Source: Crotalaria pallida
Lineage: Eukaryota; Streptophyta; Magnoliopsida; Fabales; Fabaceae
Assembly: GCA_037953625.1 (NCBI GenBank)
Contig: CM075654.1
Span: forward strand, 21,383,501 to 21,447,500
DNA length: 64,000 bases
Direction of reading: 5' to 3'
Shown one piece after another: positions 44,981 to 56,033 of the stretch. Position 1 is the stretch's first letter. Every line of letters starts with the position of its first letter. Made by a program: the position numbers and the translations under genes. The notes under the pieces were generated by a model. That model was not told where the DNA came from. It saw only the letters and a list, made by a program, of their open reading frames with translations, and did not search any database.

Positions 44981-46606
44981 AACTTAGATTGGTCTAAGTG
45001 CTACTTACTCATCTAAAACTAGGTTTGATTTCCACTTAGTTAACTAATTCATTTTGGCTACTAAATCAAGTCCTTAACCGAGACTTTAGGTTCTTAAACC
45101 ACTTGGGATCAACACTTAAGCCTAATTCGTCTAAGGGGCTAATCGTTCAATTAACAACATAATCAATTCGGTTTCTCATCAACACAAAGTGTGCTCATAA
45201 AATTCAGCATGAACATATGGTATTCACAAAAGCAATCCTTCATCAATACTAAACATGGTCATAAAATTCAGCATCAAACATTTCATTAGCAACATAGCAT
45301 AAACAATGGTTCATCAACACATAACATAGTCATAGAATTCAGCATAGAAGCATTAAGCAATCACATGTCAAAACTCATCAAGTTCGGCCTCCAAGCCCAA
45401 AATCGAAGTCTAACTAGTGCCCTTGAGTCTCATGGTGACTCTCCCTAATACTAAGCTTAAAGACTTACTCTAGAAAAAGTGTAAGCTTCTCTCTTACCTC
45501 TTGAAGACACTAAAAGAAAAAAAACTAGAACCTTTGGCCTTCTTTCTCACCAAAACCGTGAGCAATCTCCCTCCTTGGACACTTGGAACTTGACTTCAAG
45601 CTTCTAAGACTCTAAGACTCCACTTGATCTTCCAAGCTAAAGATCCTAGTGCCTTGATGAGGGTGTGGCCGTGAGGTCTATTTGGGTTTTGATTAAAATT
45701 TCTTCAACACAACTTCAATCAAGTGGCATATTCATGAGCTTGGCTATGAATATGCCAAGGTTCTTTGTGTTTGGTAAGTGTTTAGGTTGGTTAAGGGTGG
45801 TGATGGGGTGAGGCCGTGAACCTCTTCAAGGAAAGGAGAAGGGTTGGCTTTGAACTTTCTAAGCTTCAATCACTCATGCATGTTATGTATTCATGATCTA
45901 GGCTTAGAGTATGTAAGGATTCTTGGTTTTATTGGAAGAATGAATTAGGATGAGGGTGGTGGTAGTGTTTGGCCGTGAGCTTCTTGGGAGGAGAAGAAGA
46001 AGAAGAAAGTGGTACGGTGGCATGAAGAAAAGAAAAGGAAAAGTGAAGCTCATCAACACAAGGCCACTTTTATAAAAGCTTATGGTCAAATGGTGAGGTG
46101 TTAAGGTGGCTAAGTGGTGTGTTAAGGTGTGGACACCTCACACTTCATGCAAGGAAGGAGAATGTGATGTTGCCACTTAATGCTTTGACCACATGCATGA
46201 AATGTGAGCATGACAACTCACCTTCTTCATGCATTCACAAATTCACTCCATGGTTTCACACACACATACATGCCACGGCCATATATGCTCACACAAGGCC
46301 CAACACACATTCATGGCCCAACATCACTTTACAAGGCCCATTAGGTTCATTTAGGCTTAATCTAGTCCACTTGATCCTTAAACCATTCATTACCCAAGCT
46401 AATCTAACTCATAACTAAACTATTAGCTAATTAAACCAAATCAACTTAAAACCATACAAGTCTAAACCTAATAAATTAGGTTCAAGCTAACCCTAATCAC
46501 GATTAGCTATCTAAGCACAGTTAAACATTAACACATTAGTCTAAGGCAAAGCATTTATTTAGCAAAGCATAACATTATCCGGGAACTAAAATTCAGGGAT
46601 GTTACA

Positions 46607-46645
46607 CTCTCCCCCACTTACAGGAATTTCGTCCTCGAAATTCTG
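46607..46645 (-). other. Polypurine tract of the chromovirus
   Basis: On the plus strand CTCTCCCCCACTTACAGG then AATTTCGTCCTCGAAATTC. On the minus strand this is a purine tract, AAGTGGGGGAGAG, abutting the 3' LTR. Confidence 0.8.
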
Positions 46646-46647
46646 TT

Positions 46648-46923
46648 CTACTGGAACAACTCCGGATATTCTCTACGCATTGTAGCTTCGGGTTCCCAAG
46701 TTGACTCTTGAACACCATTGTGTTCCCAAACAACTCTAACCAAGGGTATTTCTTTTCCCCTAAGTTGCTTGATTCGGCGGTCTGCTATAAAAATCGGGCC
46801 AGCTTCTAGAGTTAGGTTTTCTCGCACAGACAGGTCATCGGGTCGGATATTTAAGATAGAGTTTGGGTCGTGCACAAACTTTCGAAGTTGTGAAACATGA
46901 AAGACATTGTGCAGACTAGACAA
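46648..46923 (-). pseudogene. Chromodomain end of the chromovirus integrase
   Basis: 91 residues: SSLHNVFHVSQLRKFVHDPN, then a linker, then VRVVWEHNGVQESTWEPEAT and MRREYPELFQ. The V-W...STWE pattern is the chromodomain that directs chromovirus integration to particular chromatin. It is out of frame with the integrase ORF. Comparison of the junction with the usual layout suggests loss of about 17 codons between GVGRAL..KKL and the ALPPSLSSLHNVFHVS segment, with a frameshift. Confidence 0.85.
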
Positions 46924-48532
46924 GGATGGCGGTAAGGCTATCTGGTAAAAGTTTCTTGGTTCTCAACGCTCTGCCTACGCCTTTCATCGGAGATACCTTG
47001 ATAAACACATGCTCTCCTTCTGCAAACTTGAGGGCTCTTCTCCTCTTATCCTCATAACTCTTCTGCCTTCCCTGAGCGGTCTTCATCTTCTCTTGTACCA
47101 TCTTAATCTTTTCAGTTGTTTCTTGTACCAGTTCTGGACCGATTAAAGCATCCTCCCCCACTTGAAACCAACATAGTGGTGTCTGACACTTTCTACCATA
47201 CAATGCTTCAAACGGTGCCATCCCGATGCTCGCATGATAACTGTTGTTATAGGTAAACTCCACCAACGGTAACACCTTATCCCAACTTCTTTGTTCCTCT
47301 AAGGCACATGCGCTTAACATATCTTCCAACGTCTGGATGGTTCGCTCCGTTTGTCCGTCAGTTTGAGGATGATAGGCAGATCCCATTTTTAACTTGGTGC
47401 CCAGGGCTTGATGCAGACTGTTCCAAAACTGAGATGTAAACCTTGGATCACGGTCAGAAACTATGCTGGAAGGTATACCATGCAGTCGTACCACCTCATC
47501 AACGTAAAGTTGAGCAAGCCTTTCCAACGAATAACGCATATTGATGGGGATAAAATGCGCTGATTTAGTTAACCGATCTACTACAACCCATATGGCATCA
47601 AAATTCCGGTCCGTCCTGGGTAAACCTGACACAAAATCCATCGATATGCTGTCCCATTTCCACTGAGGGATCTCCAAACATTGTAATTCTCCTCCTGGCT
47701 TCTTATGCTCGACCTTCGCTTTCTGGCAGACCAGACATGATGCTACATACTCAGCCACATCTTTCTTTAATCCCGACCACCAGAACAACTTTTTCAAATC
47801 CTGATACATCTTGGTTGTTCCCGAATGCATACTCATCCGACTCTTGTGTGCTTCTTCCAATATCATTCTTCTAAGTTCTGCGTCTTTTGGAACGCATATC
47901 CTCGTTTTGAAATGAAGAAGTCCATCCTTTCCCTCCTGGAAGTTCGGTTCTTTCCCTTCAGATGCCAATCTTTTCTTTTCCTTAAGCTCACCATCTTCTT
48001 GTTGTCGCTCGCTGATCAGGGTCATAAACTCATTCGTGATCTGCAGCATTCCTAACTTTAAGCTTGTTGGCTCGACTTCCATTACCAAACTCATATCCCG
48101 AAACCTCTCCAGTAACGTAGCCTCCTTAATCATCATGGCACTCACATGCAGTGCCTTTCTGCTTAGGGCATCAGCAACCTTATTCGCCTTTCCAGGATGA
48201 TAGTGGAGTTCGAAGTCATAATCCTTGAGAAACTCCGTCCACCGACGTTGTCTCATGTTCAGCTCTTTCTGGTCAAAGAGGTATTTCAGACTCTTATGGT
48301 CACTGAATATTCGGAACACAGTGCCATAGAGATAGTGCCTCCAGATCTTAAGAGCGAACACTATTGCGGCCAACTCCAATTCGTGCGTCGGATAATTCAC
48401 CTCATGCACTTTCAGCTGCCTTGATGCGTATGCCACAACCTTACATTCTTGCATCAGCACACATCCGAGGCCTTGCCCTGAAGCATCGCAGTACACGTCA
48501 AAACTCTTCTGTGGATCAGGCAGGATTAGCAC
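46916..48532 (-). pseudogene. RNase H and integrase of the chromovirus
   Basis: 538 residues open from this point. The RNase H part starts FDVYCDASGQGLGCVLMQ and continues KVHEVNYPTHELELAAIVFA, ending NKVADALSRKA. The integrase has an HHCC zinc-binding region (HKSRMSMHSGTTKMYQDL ... CLVCQKAK). Its catalytic core has D in MDFVSGLP, D in VSDRDPRFTS and E in QTERTIQTLEDML, an intact D,D-35-E triad. The frame is continuous with RT except for a stop at 48590-48592, and ends by frameshift before the chromodomain. Confidence 0.9.
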
Positions 48533-48589
48533 CGGTGAAGTGGTCAGCTTATCCTTCAGCTTTTGGAAACTCTCTTCGCACTTCGAGTC

Positions 48590-49543
48590 CTAGACAAAAG
48601 GTTGATCCTTCTTGGTCAACTTAGTCAAAGGTTGGGATATCTTCGAAAATCCTTCTATAAACCTTCGATAGTACCCGGCAAGTCCTAAGAAACTCCGGAC
48701 CTCCGTCACCGTCTTTGGCGGTTCCCATTGAAGAACTGATTCAACCTTTGTTGGATCGACAACTATTCCTCCTTTCGAGATCACATGTCCCAAAAACTTA
48801 ACTTCCTCCAGCCAAAACTCGCACTTCGAGAGTTTGGCGTACAACTGTTTCTCCTTTAAAACTTCCAACACAATCCTTAAGTGTTCTGCATGTTCCTCTG
48901 GACTCTTTGAGTAGATCAGAATATCATCTATAAAGACCACTACAAACGAGTCCAGGTACGGTCTGAAGACCCTATTCATGTAATCCATAAAGACAGCAGG
49001 AGCATTCGTTAAGCCGAACGGCATTACTACATACTCATAATGCCCATAACGAGACCGAAACGCCGTCTTGGGAATGTCCTGTTCCCGAATCCTTATCTGA
49101 TGGTACCCAGATCTTAGATCTATCTTCGAGAAAACAGAAGCTCCATGAACTTGATCCATAAGATCGTCTATCCTTGGCAGTGGGTATTTGTTCTTGATGG
49201 TCACCTTGTTCAACTGCCGGTAGTCCACACAGATACGCAGACTTCCGTCCTTCTTTCTCACAAACAGCATTGGTGCACCCCAGGGAGACACACTTGGTCT
49301 GATCAATTGTTTTTGTAATAACTCTTCTACTTGCTTCTTCAACTCAGCCATTTCCGGCGGCGCCACCCTATATGGTGCTATGGAGATTGGGCCAGATCCT
49401 GGGATTAGATCGATACCAAGCTCGATTTCTCGATTCGGTGGCAACCCCGGTACATCATCCATGAAACCTCCGGAAATTCCTTTACCACTGGTATTCCTCC
49501 TACCTCTTTCTCCTCTTCTTCCCTCATTACCAAGAACAAACAC
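48590..49543 (-). pseudogene. Reverse transcriptase of the chromovirus
   Basis: Copies element RNA into DNA in the cytoplasmic particle. The motifs are present in order: PYRVAPPEMAELKKQVEELL, SPWGAPMLFVRKKDGSLRIC, VDYRQLNKVTIKNKYPLPRI, FSKIDLRSGYHQIRIRE, TAFRSRYGHYEYVVMPFGLT, the catalytic FIDDILIYSK, and FLGHVISKGGI. The upstream boundary is a frameshift near 49460, where the protease-side frame (VKEFPEV) is lost. The downstream end is a TAG (48590-48592) where a Trp would be expected after QPFV. The first roughly 28 codons of this open frame are out-of-frame sequence. Confidence 0.9.
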
Positions 49544-50919
49544 ATGAAGCCTTTGGCTTCGGGGTTCGAGGGTTGAAGGTCTTTGTACAAGGCTATCCTC
49601 CTATCACAGTCGATGATCACTCGGTTCCTCATCATCCAATCCATACCCAGAATGACATCTAACTGTGACAAAGGCAAACAAACTAGGTCTACACTCGAGA
49701 CGCGGCCTAATACCTCGACTAAACAGTTTAGACAGACTTTGGAAGTAAGGACAGGGGAATTAGTTGGGGTTTCTAATCTAAAGCAGAATGGTGAATCAGA
49801 TAGGGGAAAGTTCAAACGATTCACACAGTCATACGAAACGAAAGAATGAGTAGCTACTGAATCATACAAAACTTTACAAGGTTGACTATTGAGAAGAAGG
49901 GTACCTTGCACGAGATCAGAGGCTTGATTGGCTTCAGCACCACTAAGAGTAAACACCTTCCCTCTAGCCACGGGTCTATTCACCGATCCCTTCGAGTCAT
50001 TCTTCTCGGGTTCTCTGCAGTCTCTTGACCAATGACCCGGCTTGCCACACTTATAGCAACCAGAAAACGGCTTCCGACAGACCTCTCCGAAGTGATGACG
50101 TTTGCACTTATCGCACAATGGAGCACTTCCCTGATAACTTGCTCCTTGTCCCGACATCTTGCTTTTACCCTTGTTCTTGAAGTGCGGCCTTTGGCCTCTA
50201 AAGTTTGACTCCTTGCGCCTCTGCGACCCGAAACTCTGCTGATTCCTCTTACTTCGCAGGTATAGCTCCTCAGCCCTCTTATCATCTTCATAGACTCGGC
50301 ACATGTCAACCAGAGTTGAGAAGTTCTGAATCTTCTGATAGCTGAAAGCTGCTTTTAGATCCGGCCTTAGCCCATTCTCGAACTTGATGCACTTTCTTCG
50401 TTCGTCAGGGTGTTGCTGAAAGTAGGGAGAATACTTAAGCAACTCCTCGAACTTAGCCGTGTATTCGCCCACAGTCATGTCACGTTGCTGCAGTTGCAGA
50501 AACTCTACCTCCTTCTTTCGCCTCAGATCCTCGGGAAAGTACTTATCCAGAAACTTTTCCGTGAACACTTGCCATGTGACTTCCCGACCTTCATGAGTCA
50601 AGAGTTGAACAGCGTGCTTCCACCAGTTTTCAGCTTCCCCAAACAACATGTACGTGGCATAGGTCACCCGCTGAGCGTCCGTACATCCTAAGGTTTGGAA
50701 GATTTTGTCCAGTTCGCTTATCCACTTGTTAGCCTCATCGGGTTTGAAACCTCCCTCAAACCTAGGAGGGTTACAGTTTCGGAACTCGGACAGACTACGG
50801 AACTCGACTTTTCCCGCTTGGTCTGGGGGTGGTTTGTGAGCTTGTTGTTGCATGTTCTCGATCACCGTAGTGATCCTATCTAAAACCTCAGCTAAGTTAC
50901 GTTGATTCCTAGCTGGCAT
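49405..50919 (-). pseudogene. Gag and protease of the chromovirus
   Basis: 504 codons from ATG at 50919. The gag domain is at about 45-215 (NPPRFEGGFKPDEANKWI, FGEAENWWKHA, FLDKYFPEDLRRKKEVEFL). A basic linker follows, then a CKRHHFGEVC half-motif and a CCHC knuckle (CYKCGKPGHWSRDC, about 288-301). The aspartic protease is at about 340-460 (LYDSVATHSFVS, LSQLDVILGMDWM). The active-site triplet is DSV where DSG is usual, so the protease is probably inactive. The last roughly 20 residues (SWMMYRGCHR...) are out-of-frame RT sequence after a frameshift near 49460. Confidence 0.9.
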
Positions 50920-51045
50920 TGTGAACCTGCACTAAAGGCTAAGTATCACAATAGACCTAAGGGAACTGAAGTCCTATAACTATCCTAATCCTACAACTAT
51001 CTTCGTCGAGATAGAACTAACTATGGACCAGGTGCAGGACCTTCA

Positions 51046-51057
51046 GCTCTGATACCA
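51046..51057 (-). other. Primer-binding site of the chromovirus
   Basis: Minus-strand TGGTATCAGAGC, five bases from the 5' LTR; a perfect initiator-methionine tRNA type site. Confidence 0.88.
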
Positions 51058-51062
51058 CAAAG

Positions 51063-54000
51063 TGTGACGCGCTTGTTTTCGAAAGGGTTTTGCTCGATTA
51101 GTTTGGACTTGTAAGGTTTTCCAAAAATTAGGGTGGAAAAATTTTTCTTTTTAATACACTTGATCGATAAGTAAAATCAAAAAGTTGGAATCCGAGAAGT
51201 TATAAATCATTGGAAAGCAGTCGAGGGTTTTCGCAATGAATATTATTTTCATAAATACAACCTTTAGTCCCTCGATTGCGAGTTCTTTAAAAACTGATCA
51301 AGACCGGATTCCGAAACCATTTAAAAATCAGCGGAATATTGAAATGCGCAAAGTGAACCGTAGTTGTAGATAATAAGTCATAAAGGTCTGATACAAAATA
51401 GTTACAAGTCCATTGGAAATAAAACACTCTGACAATACCTCACCAAAAGCAAAATTTACAAAAGGTAAAGCTCAAAAAGAAAGGGTATCATCAGAGCCGG
51501 TCGTCGGTCCACTGCAGCTACTCCATAGGCAGAGATCACCGGTTTCGTCCCACGAAACCTACGAGGACGAAAGCGAACTACGGGATTGGGATGGTAGAGA
51601 GTGATCTCTACTTCACCCTCAAAATGACCCGGTGATCCCGATACTCCCAAAAACCATCAAGGAGCAGGCGAATCTCGATGCAAGACAGGCATTCGGTCAT
51701 CACCTACAAGGGCAGGAGAGTAAGCCTAACACAATCGCGTTATCGAATAAGCCTAAGCCCTAACATTCACAGCCAGATAAACAGCAGCAACAATCAGTGC
51801 AGTAATGCATGTACAAATGAGCAAACACCAGTTTAGTTATAATCTTCAAGTTAGGTGGCATGATGCATGTACATGTTCTCCAACTCTGAGTTTGAGGCCT
51901 CTATGTCCACCGGGTCCAGATCTGAGGAACGGTGTGTTCAAGAACACGACACGGCTTACGACACGGCTTACGGCACGTCTGGCCCGCGTAAACGGCATGA
52001 CTTACAGTGTTTCCACCAGCGTAAAAGGCACGACTTACAGTGTTTCCACCAGCATAAACGGCACGACTTACAGTGTTTCCACTAGCGTAAAAGGCACGAC
52101 TTATAGTGTTTCCACCAGCGTAAACGGCACGACTTACAGTATCTCTACCAGCGTAAAAGACACGACTTACAGTGCATCCACCAGCGTAAACGGCACGACT
52201 TACAGTGTTTTCACCAGCGTAAACGACACGACTTACGATGAACCCTGTGCAGGCTTTCATAAAATATCAAGTTCAGTTACAAAAATAGTTCACAGGTTCA
52301 CCGGCGTAGAAAAGGCACGCCTTACGGTGTTTCCACCTGCGTAGGTGTTCCTCAGATTGGGACTGGTCTGATAACCTAGCTCATGTCATGTATGTTGTCA
52401 ATGCAACTCTTGCAACCCTAGGTTATCATGCACGTGTTATAGTTCCAGGTTTATAATTAATCCAACTATGTCATACTTACTTGACATCAGTCCAGCATGG
52501 ATACATACACAGCCATAGGCATCCACAGGTATCCATAAGTATCTAAGCATACAAATGACATAGCAGAGTCGTACTAGTTCTAGGTCAGGTTTATGTCTAA
52601 GTATTCGGACAGAGTCCCATCGTTTACTTGACCTAGGTCACCTTAAGTGACTAAAACTTGGGATAAGCAAGTCTTAACTACTTAAGACTTCAGTTAAGTG
52701 AGTCCTAAACACTTAAGACTAGGTTTAACTGACTTCAGTTGACTAATCATGGACTAAGTCCACTAATCTTGGACTAAACCTCACTAATCAGGAGTTTAGT
52801 CTCATTAATCATGAATTAGACCTCACTAATCTTGAATTAAGTCTAGCTTAATTGACTAATCTCGGATTAAATCCGGCTAATCATGGATTAGGCCTAACTA
52901 ATCATGGAAAAGTTGACTAATCAGGGAATTAAGGTTACTAATCGAGGATTTAGTCTAACTAATCTTGGATTAGTTGACTAATCATGGTTTGAAGTCACTA
53001 ATCGGGGATTAAGTCTAACTAATCTTGGATTAGTTGACTAATCATGGTTTGAAGTCACTAATCAAGGATTAAGTCCAACTAATCTTGGATTAGTTGACTA
53101 ATCAGGGTTTAAGATTACTAATCAAGGATTAAGTCCAATTAATCTTGGATTAAGTCCAACTAATCATGGATTAGCTGACTAATCAGGGATTAGGGTTACT
53201 AATTTAGGATTACGTCCAACTAATCTTGGATTAGTTGACTAATCATGGTTGAGGGAAACTTAGATTGGTCTAAGTGCTACTTAGTCGTCTAAAACTAGGT
53301 TTGATTTCCACTTAGTTGACTAATTCATTTTGGCTACTAAATCAAGTCCTTAACCGAGACTTTAGGTTCTTAAACCACTTGGGATTAACACTTAAGCCTA
53401 ATTCGTCTAAGGGGCTAATCGTTCAATTAACAACATAATCAATTCGGTTTCTCATCAACACAAAGTGTGCTCATAAAATTCAGCATGAACATATGGTATT
53501 CACAAAAGCAATCCTTCATCAATACTAAACATGGTCATAAAATTCAGCATCAAACATTTCATTAGCAACATAGCATAAACAATGGTTCATCAACACATAA
53601 CATAGTCATAGAATTCAGCATAGAAGCATTAAGCAATCACATGTCAAAACTCATCAAGTTCGGCCTCCAAGCCCAAAATCGAAGTCTAACTAGTGCCCTT
53701 GAGTCTCATGGTGACTCTCCCTAATACTAAGCTTAAAGACTTACTCTAGCAAAAGTGTAAGCTTCTCTCTTACCTCTTGAATACACTAAAAGAAAAAAAA
53801 ACTAGAACCTTTGGCCTTCTTTCTCACCAAAACCGTGAGCAATCTCCCTCCTTGGACCCTTGGAACTTGACTTCAAGCTTCTAAGACTCTAAGACTCCAC
53901 TTGATCTTCCAAGCTAAAGATCCTAGTGCCTTGATGAGGGTGTGGCCGTGAGGTCTATTTGGGTTTTGATTAAAATTTATTCAACACAACTTTAATCAAG

Positions 54001-54870
54001 TGGCATATTCATGAGCTTGGGTATGAATATGCCAAGGTTCTTTGTGTTTGGTAAGTGTTTAGGTTGGTTAACTGTGGTGATGGGGTGAGGTCGTGAACCT
54101 CTTCAAGGAAAGGAGAAGGGTTGGCTTTGAACTTTCTATGCTCCAATCACTCATGCATGTTATGTATTCATGATCTAGGCTTATAGTATGTAAGGATTCT
54201 TGGTTTTAATGGAAGAATGAATTAGGATGAGGGTGGTGGTAGTGTTTGGCCGTGAGCTTCTTGGGAGGAGAAGAAGAAGAAGAAGAAAGTGGTACGGTGG
54301 CATGAAGAAAAGAAAAGGAAAAGTGAAGCTCATCAACACAAGGCCACTTTTTTAAAAGCTTATGGTCCAACGGTGAGGTGTTAAGGTGGCTAAGTGGTGT
54401 GTTAAAGTGTGCACACCTCACACTTCATGCAAGAAAGGAGAATGTGATGTTGCCACTTAATGCTTTGATCACATGCATGAAATGTGAGCATGACAACTCA
54501 CCTTCTTCATGCATTCACAAATTCACTCCATGGCTTCACACACACATACATGCCACGGCCATATATGCTCACACAAGGCCCAACACACATTCATGGCCCA
54601 ACATTACTTCACAAGGCCCATTAGGTTCATTTAAGCTTGATCTAGTCCACTTGATCCTTAAACCATTCATTACCCAAGCTAATCTAACTCATAACTAAAC
54701 TATTAGCTAATTAAACCAAATCAACTTAAAACCATACAAGTCTAAACCTAATAAATTAGGTTCAAGCTAACCCTAATCACGATTAGCTATCTAAGCACGG
54801 TTAAACTTTAACACATTAGGCTAAGGCAAAGCATAACATTATTCGGTAACTAAAATTCAGGGATGTTACA
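51063..54870 (-). repeat. 5' LTR of the chromovirus
   Basis: 3808 bases, highly similar to 42790-46606. The differences include one fewer 33-base unit and a longer TTAAGTGACTAAAACTTGGG segment at about 52645. The minus strand at about 51590-51690 reads GHFEGEVEITLYHPNP and VVRFRPRRFRG. Confidence 0.92.
51590..51690 (-). pseudogene. LTR-encoded protein remnant, 5' LTR copy
   Basis: GHFEGEVEITLYHPNP followed by VVRFRPRRFRGTKPVISAYG, open to about 51456. It aligns with YEGDVEITFRHPNP...RPRR at 10420-10545. Confidence 0.5.
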
Positions 54871-54875
54871 TCCAA

Positions 54876-55964
54876 CGCTTTGACAAGTTTGAAATTCAAA
54901 ATGAGTTAAAGCCAAGGTTGATGAAGTGTCACCATCACTGCTCTGCTGTCATTGTTACCGTTGAAAACCCCATGACATTTCCGTACGACTTTCTCTCTCT
55001 CTCTTTGTTTTCTGGAGATCAGAGGAGACTATAAATGGTGGTCTTCAACAGTAACATGAACTAGAATTTTCAACACACATTTTTGAACCATTTTTCTCTG
55101 AACTTGAACTTTCATTTTACTTTCGAAAAACAGAGCAGAAATCACAAACTCACAGAGAAGAAGAACATTCGATTTTCATACAAACTTAGAGAGTTAAAAC
55201 TTTCAAATCTTAACTCTAAGTTTGAATCAGTTCTTCTCTGTGATACCCTTCTGAAATTGACTCACTCTTGATATTCAATCTTTCAACGCATTCGAAGAGT
55301 GTTTCGAATCGGAGCCATCCTCATTCATTATCGTCTTCATCGTGTTTGTTGTTGTGAGAAGCTGGTCTCTGATCGAGAAAGCTTCCTTGGTTTGTAAAGG
55401 TTCCAAAGAGGTTCTTTGGTCATCGATTTGTTGTGGGTAGTTTGTCACGAGTTTGGTATACTCGTTTGACTGGATAGGTTTAGAGGGGTAGTCTCTTGTA
55501 AATCCTTTGTAACCCAGAAAATCGATTTTTAGTAAAAGCTCTCTAAAAGGTTTTTAGAGGGGACTGGACTAGCTCTCAAGGTGAGAGTGAACCAGGATAA
55601 ATTTCTTGTGTTCTTTGTTTACTGCTTATCTGCTGCTGCCGTGGTTAACTATTTTTCCGCTGTCTTTCATGCAACAAAGTTTCAATCGTTATTTTTCATA
55701 GCTCGGCTTTGAGTGTTGTTCTCCGAGCTTAAGTCTCAAAAACCAGCTTACCTTAAAGCAACTCGGTTAACTGATTAACCATTCTGTTTATCTATTTGGT
55801 TAATCAATTAACCTTGTCTGCTCGGAAAGAAGCTCGACATTTCATTTAAAACCGTGAACAACATTCAATCAATTTTCAGTAAATCGAAAAATTGCCATAT
55901 TAGCTTCAATCTCCTATTCACCCCCCCTCTACTCTATTGTTAGGCCTCTTGTTGGTTTCCAACA
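54876..55964 (+). repeat. Downstream part of the Sirevirus-like 5' LTR
   Basis: Continuation of the LTR after the chromovirus insertion. A possible TATA box (GACTATAAATGG, about 55028-55039) marks the start of R. It ends TTGTTGGTTTCCAACA at 55964. Confidence 0.75.
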
Positions 55965-55966
55965 AG

Positions 55967-55978
55967 TGGTATCACAGC
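55967..55978 (+). other. Primer-binding site of the Sirevirus-like element
   Basis: TGGTATCACAGC, two bases after the LTR. It differs from the initiator-methionine type site at one position. Confidence 0.8.
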
Positions 55979-56033
55979 TCGGTCGAAAGATCGAGTGTAA
56001 AAACTTTTTCGAAAAGATCCATGAGGAAACCGA

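Larger units (their letters stand above)
42790..46606 (-). repeat. 3' LTR of the chromovirus
   Basis: 3817 bases. It contains the LTR-encoded protein remnant (43318-43400), a 33-base minisatellite (43699-44000), a second minisatellite (44470-44980) and a region near 45900-46100 leading to the LTR end. Confidence 0.92.
42790..54870 (-). mobile_element. Tekay-type Ty3/gypsy chromovirus, full length, decayed
   Basis: 12,081 bases on the minus strand with a 5-base duplication, TCCAA (42785-42789 and 54871-54875). The LTRs are 42790-46606 (3') and 51063-54870 (5'). Both are TGTGACGCGC...GATGTTACA on the plus strand and highly similar. The order is PBS, Gag-protease, RT, RNase H, integrase, chromodomain, polypurine tract. 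A C-terminal chromodomain and long LTRs indicate the Tekay/Del clade. At least two frame disruptions, one nonsense codon and a changed protease active site make it non-autonomous although the LTRs look recent. Confidence 0.93.

Noticed and set aside
46098..46418. 106-codon plus-strand frame in the chromovirus LTR (also 54378-54698)
   Set aside because: It runs antisense to the element, resembles no protein, and is conserved only because the LTRs are recent duplicates.
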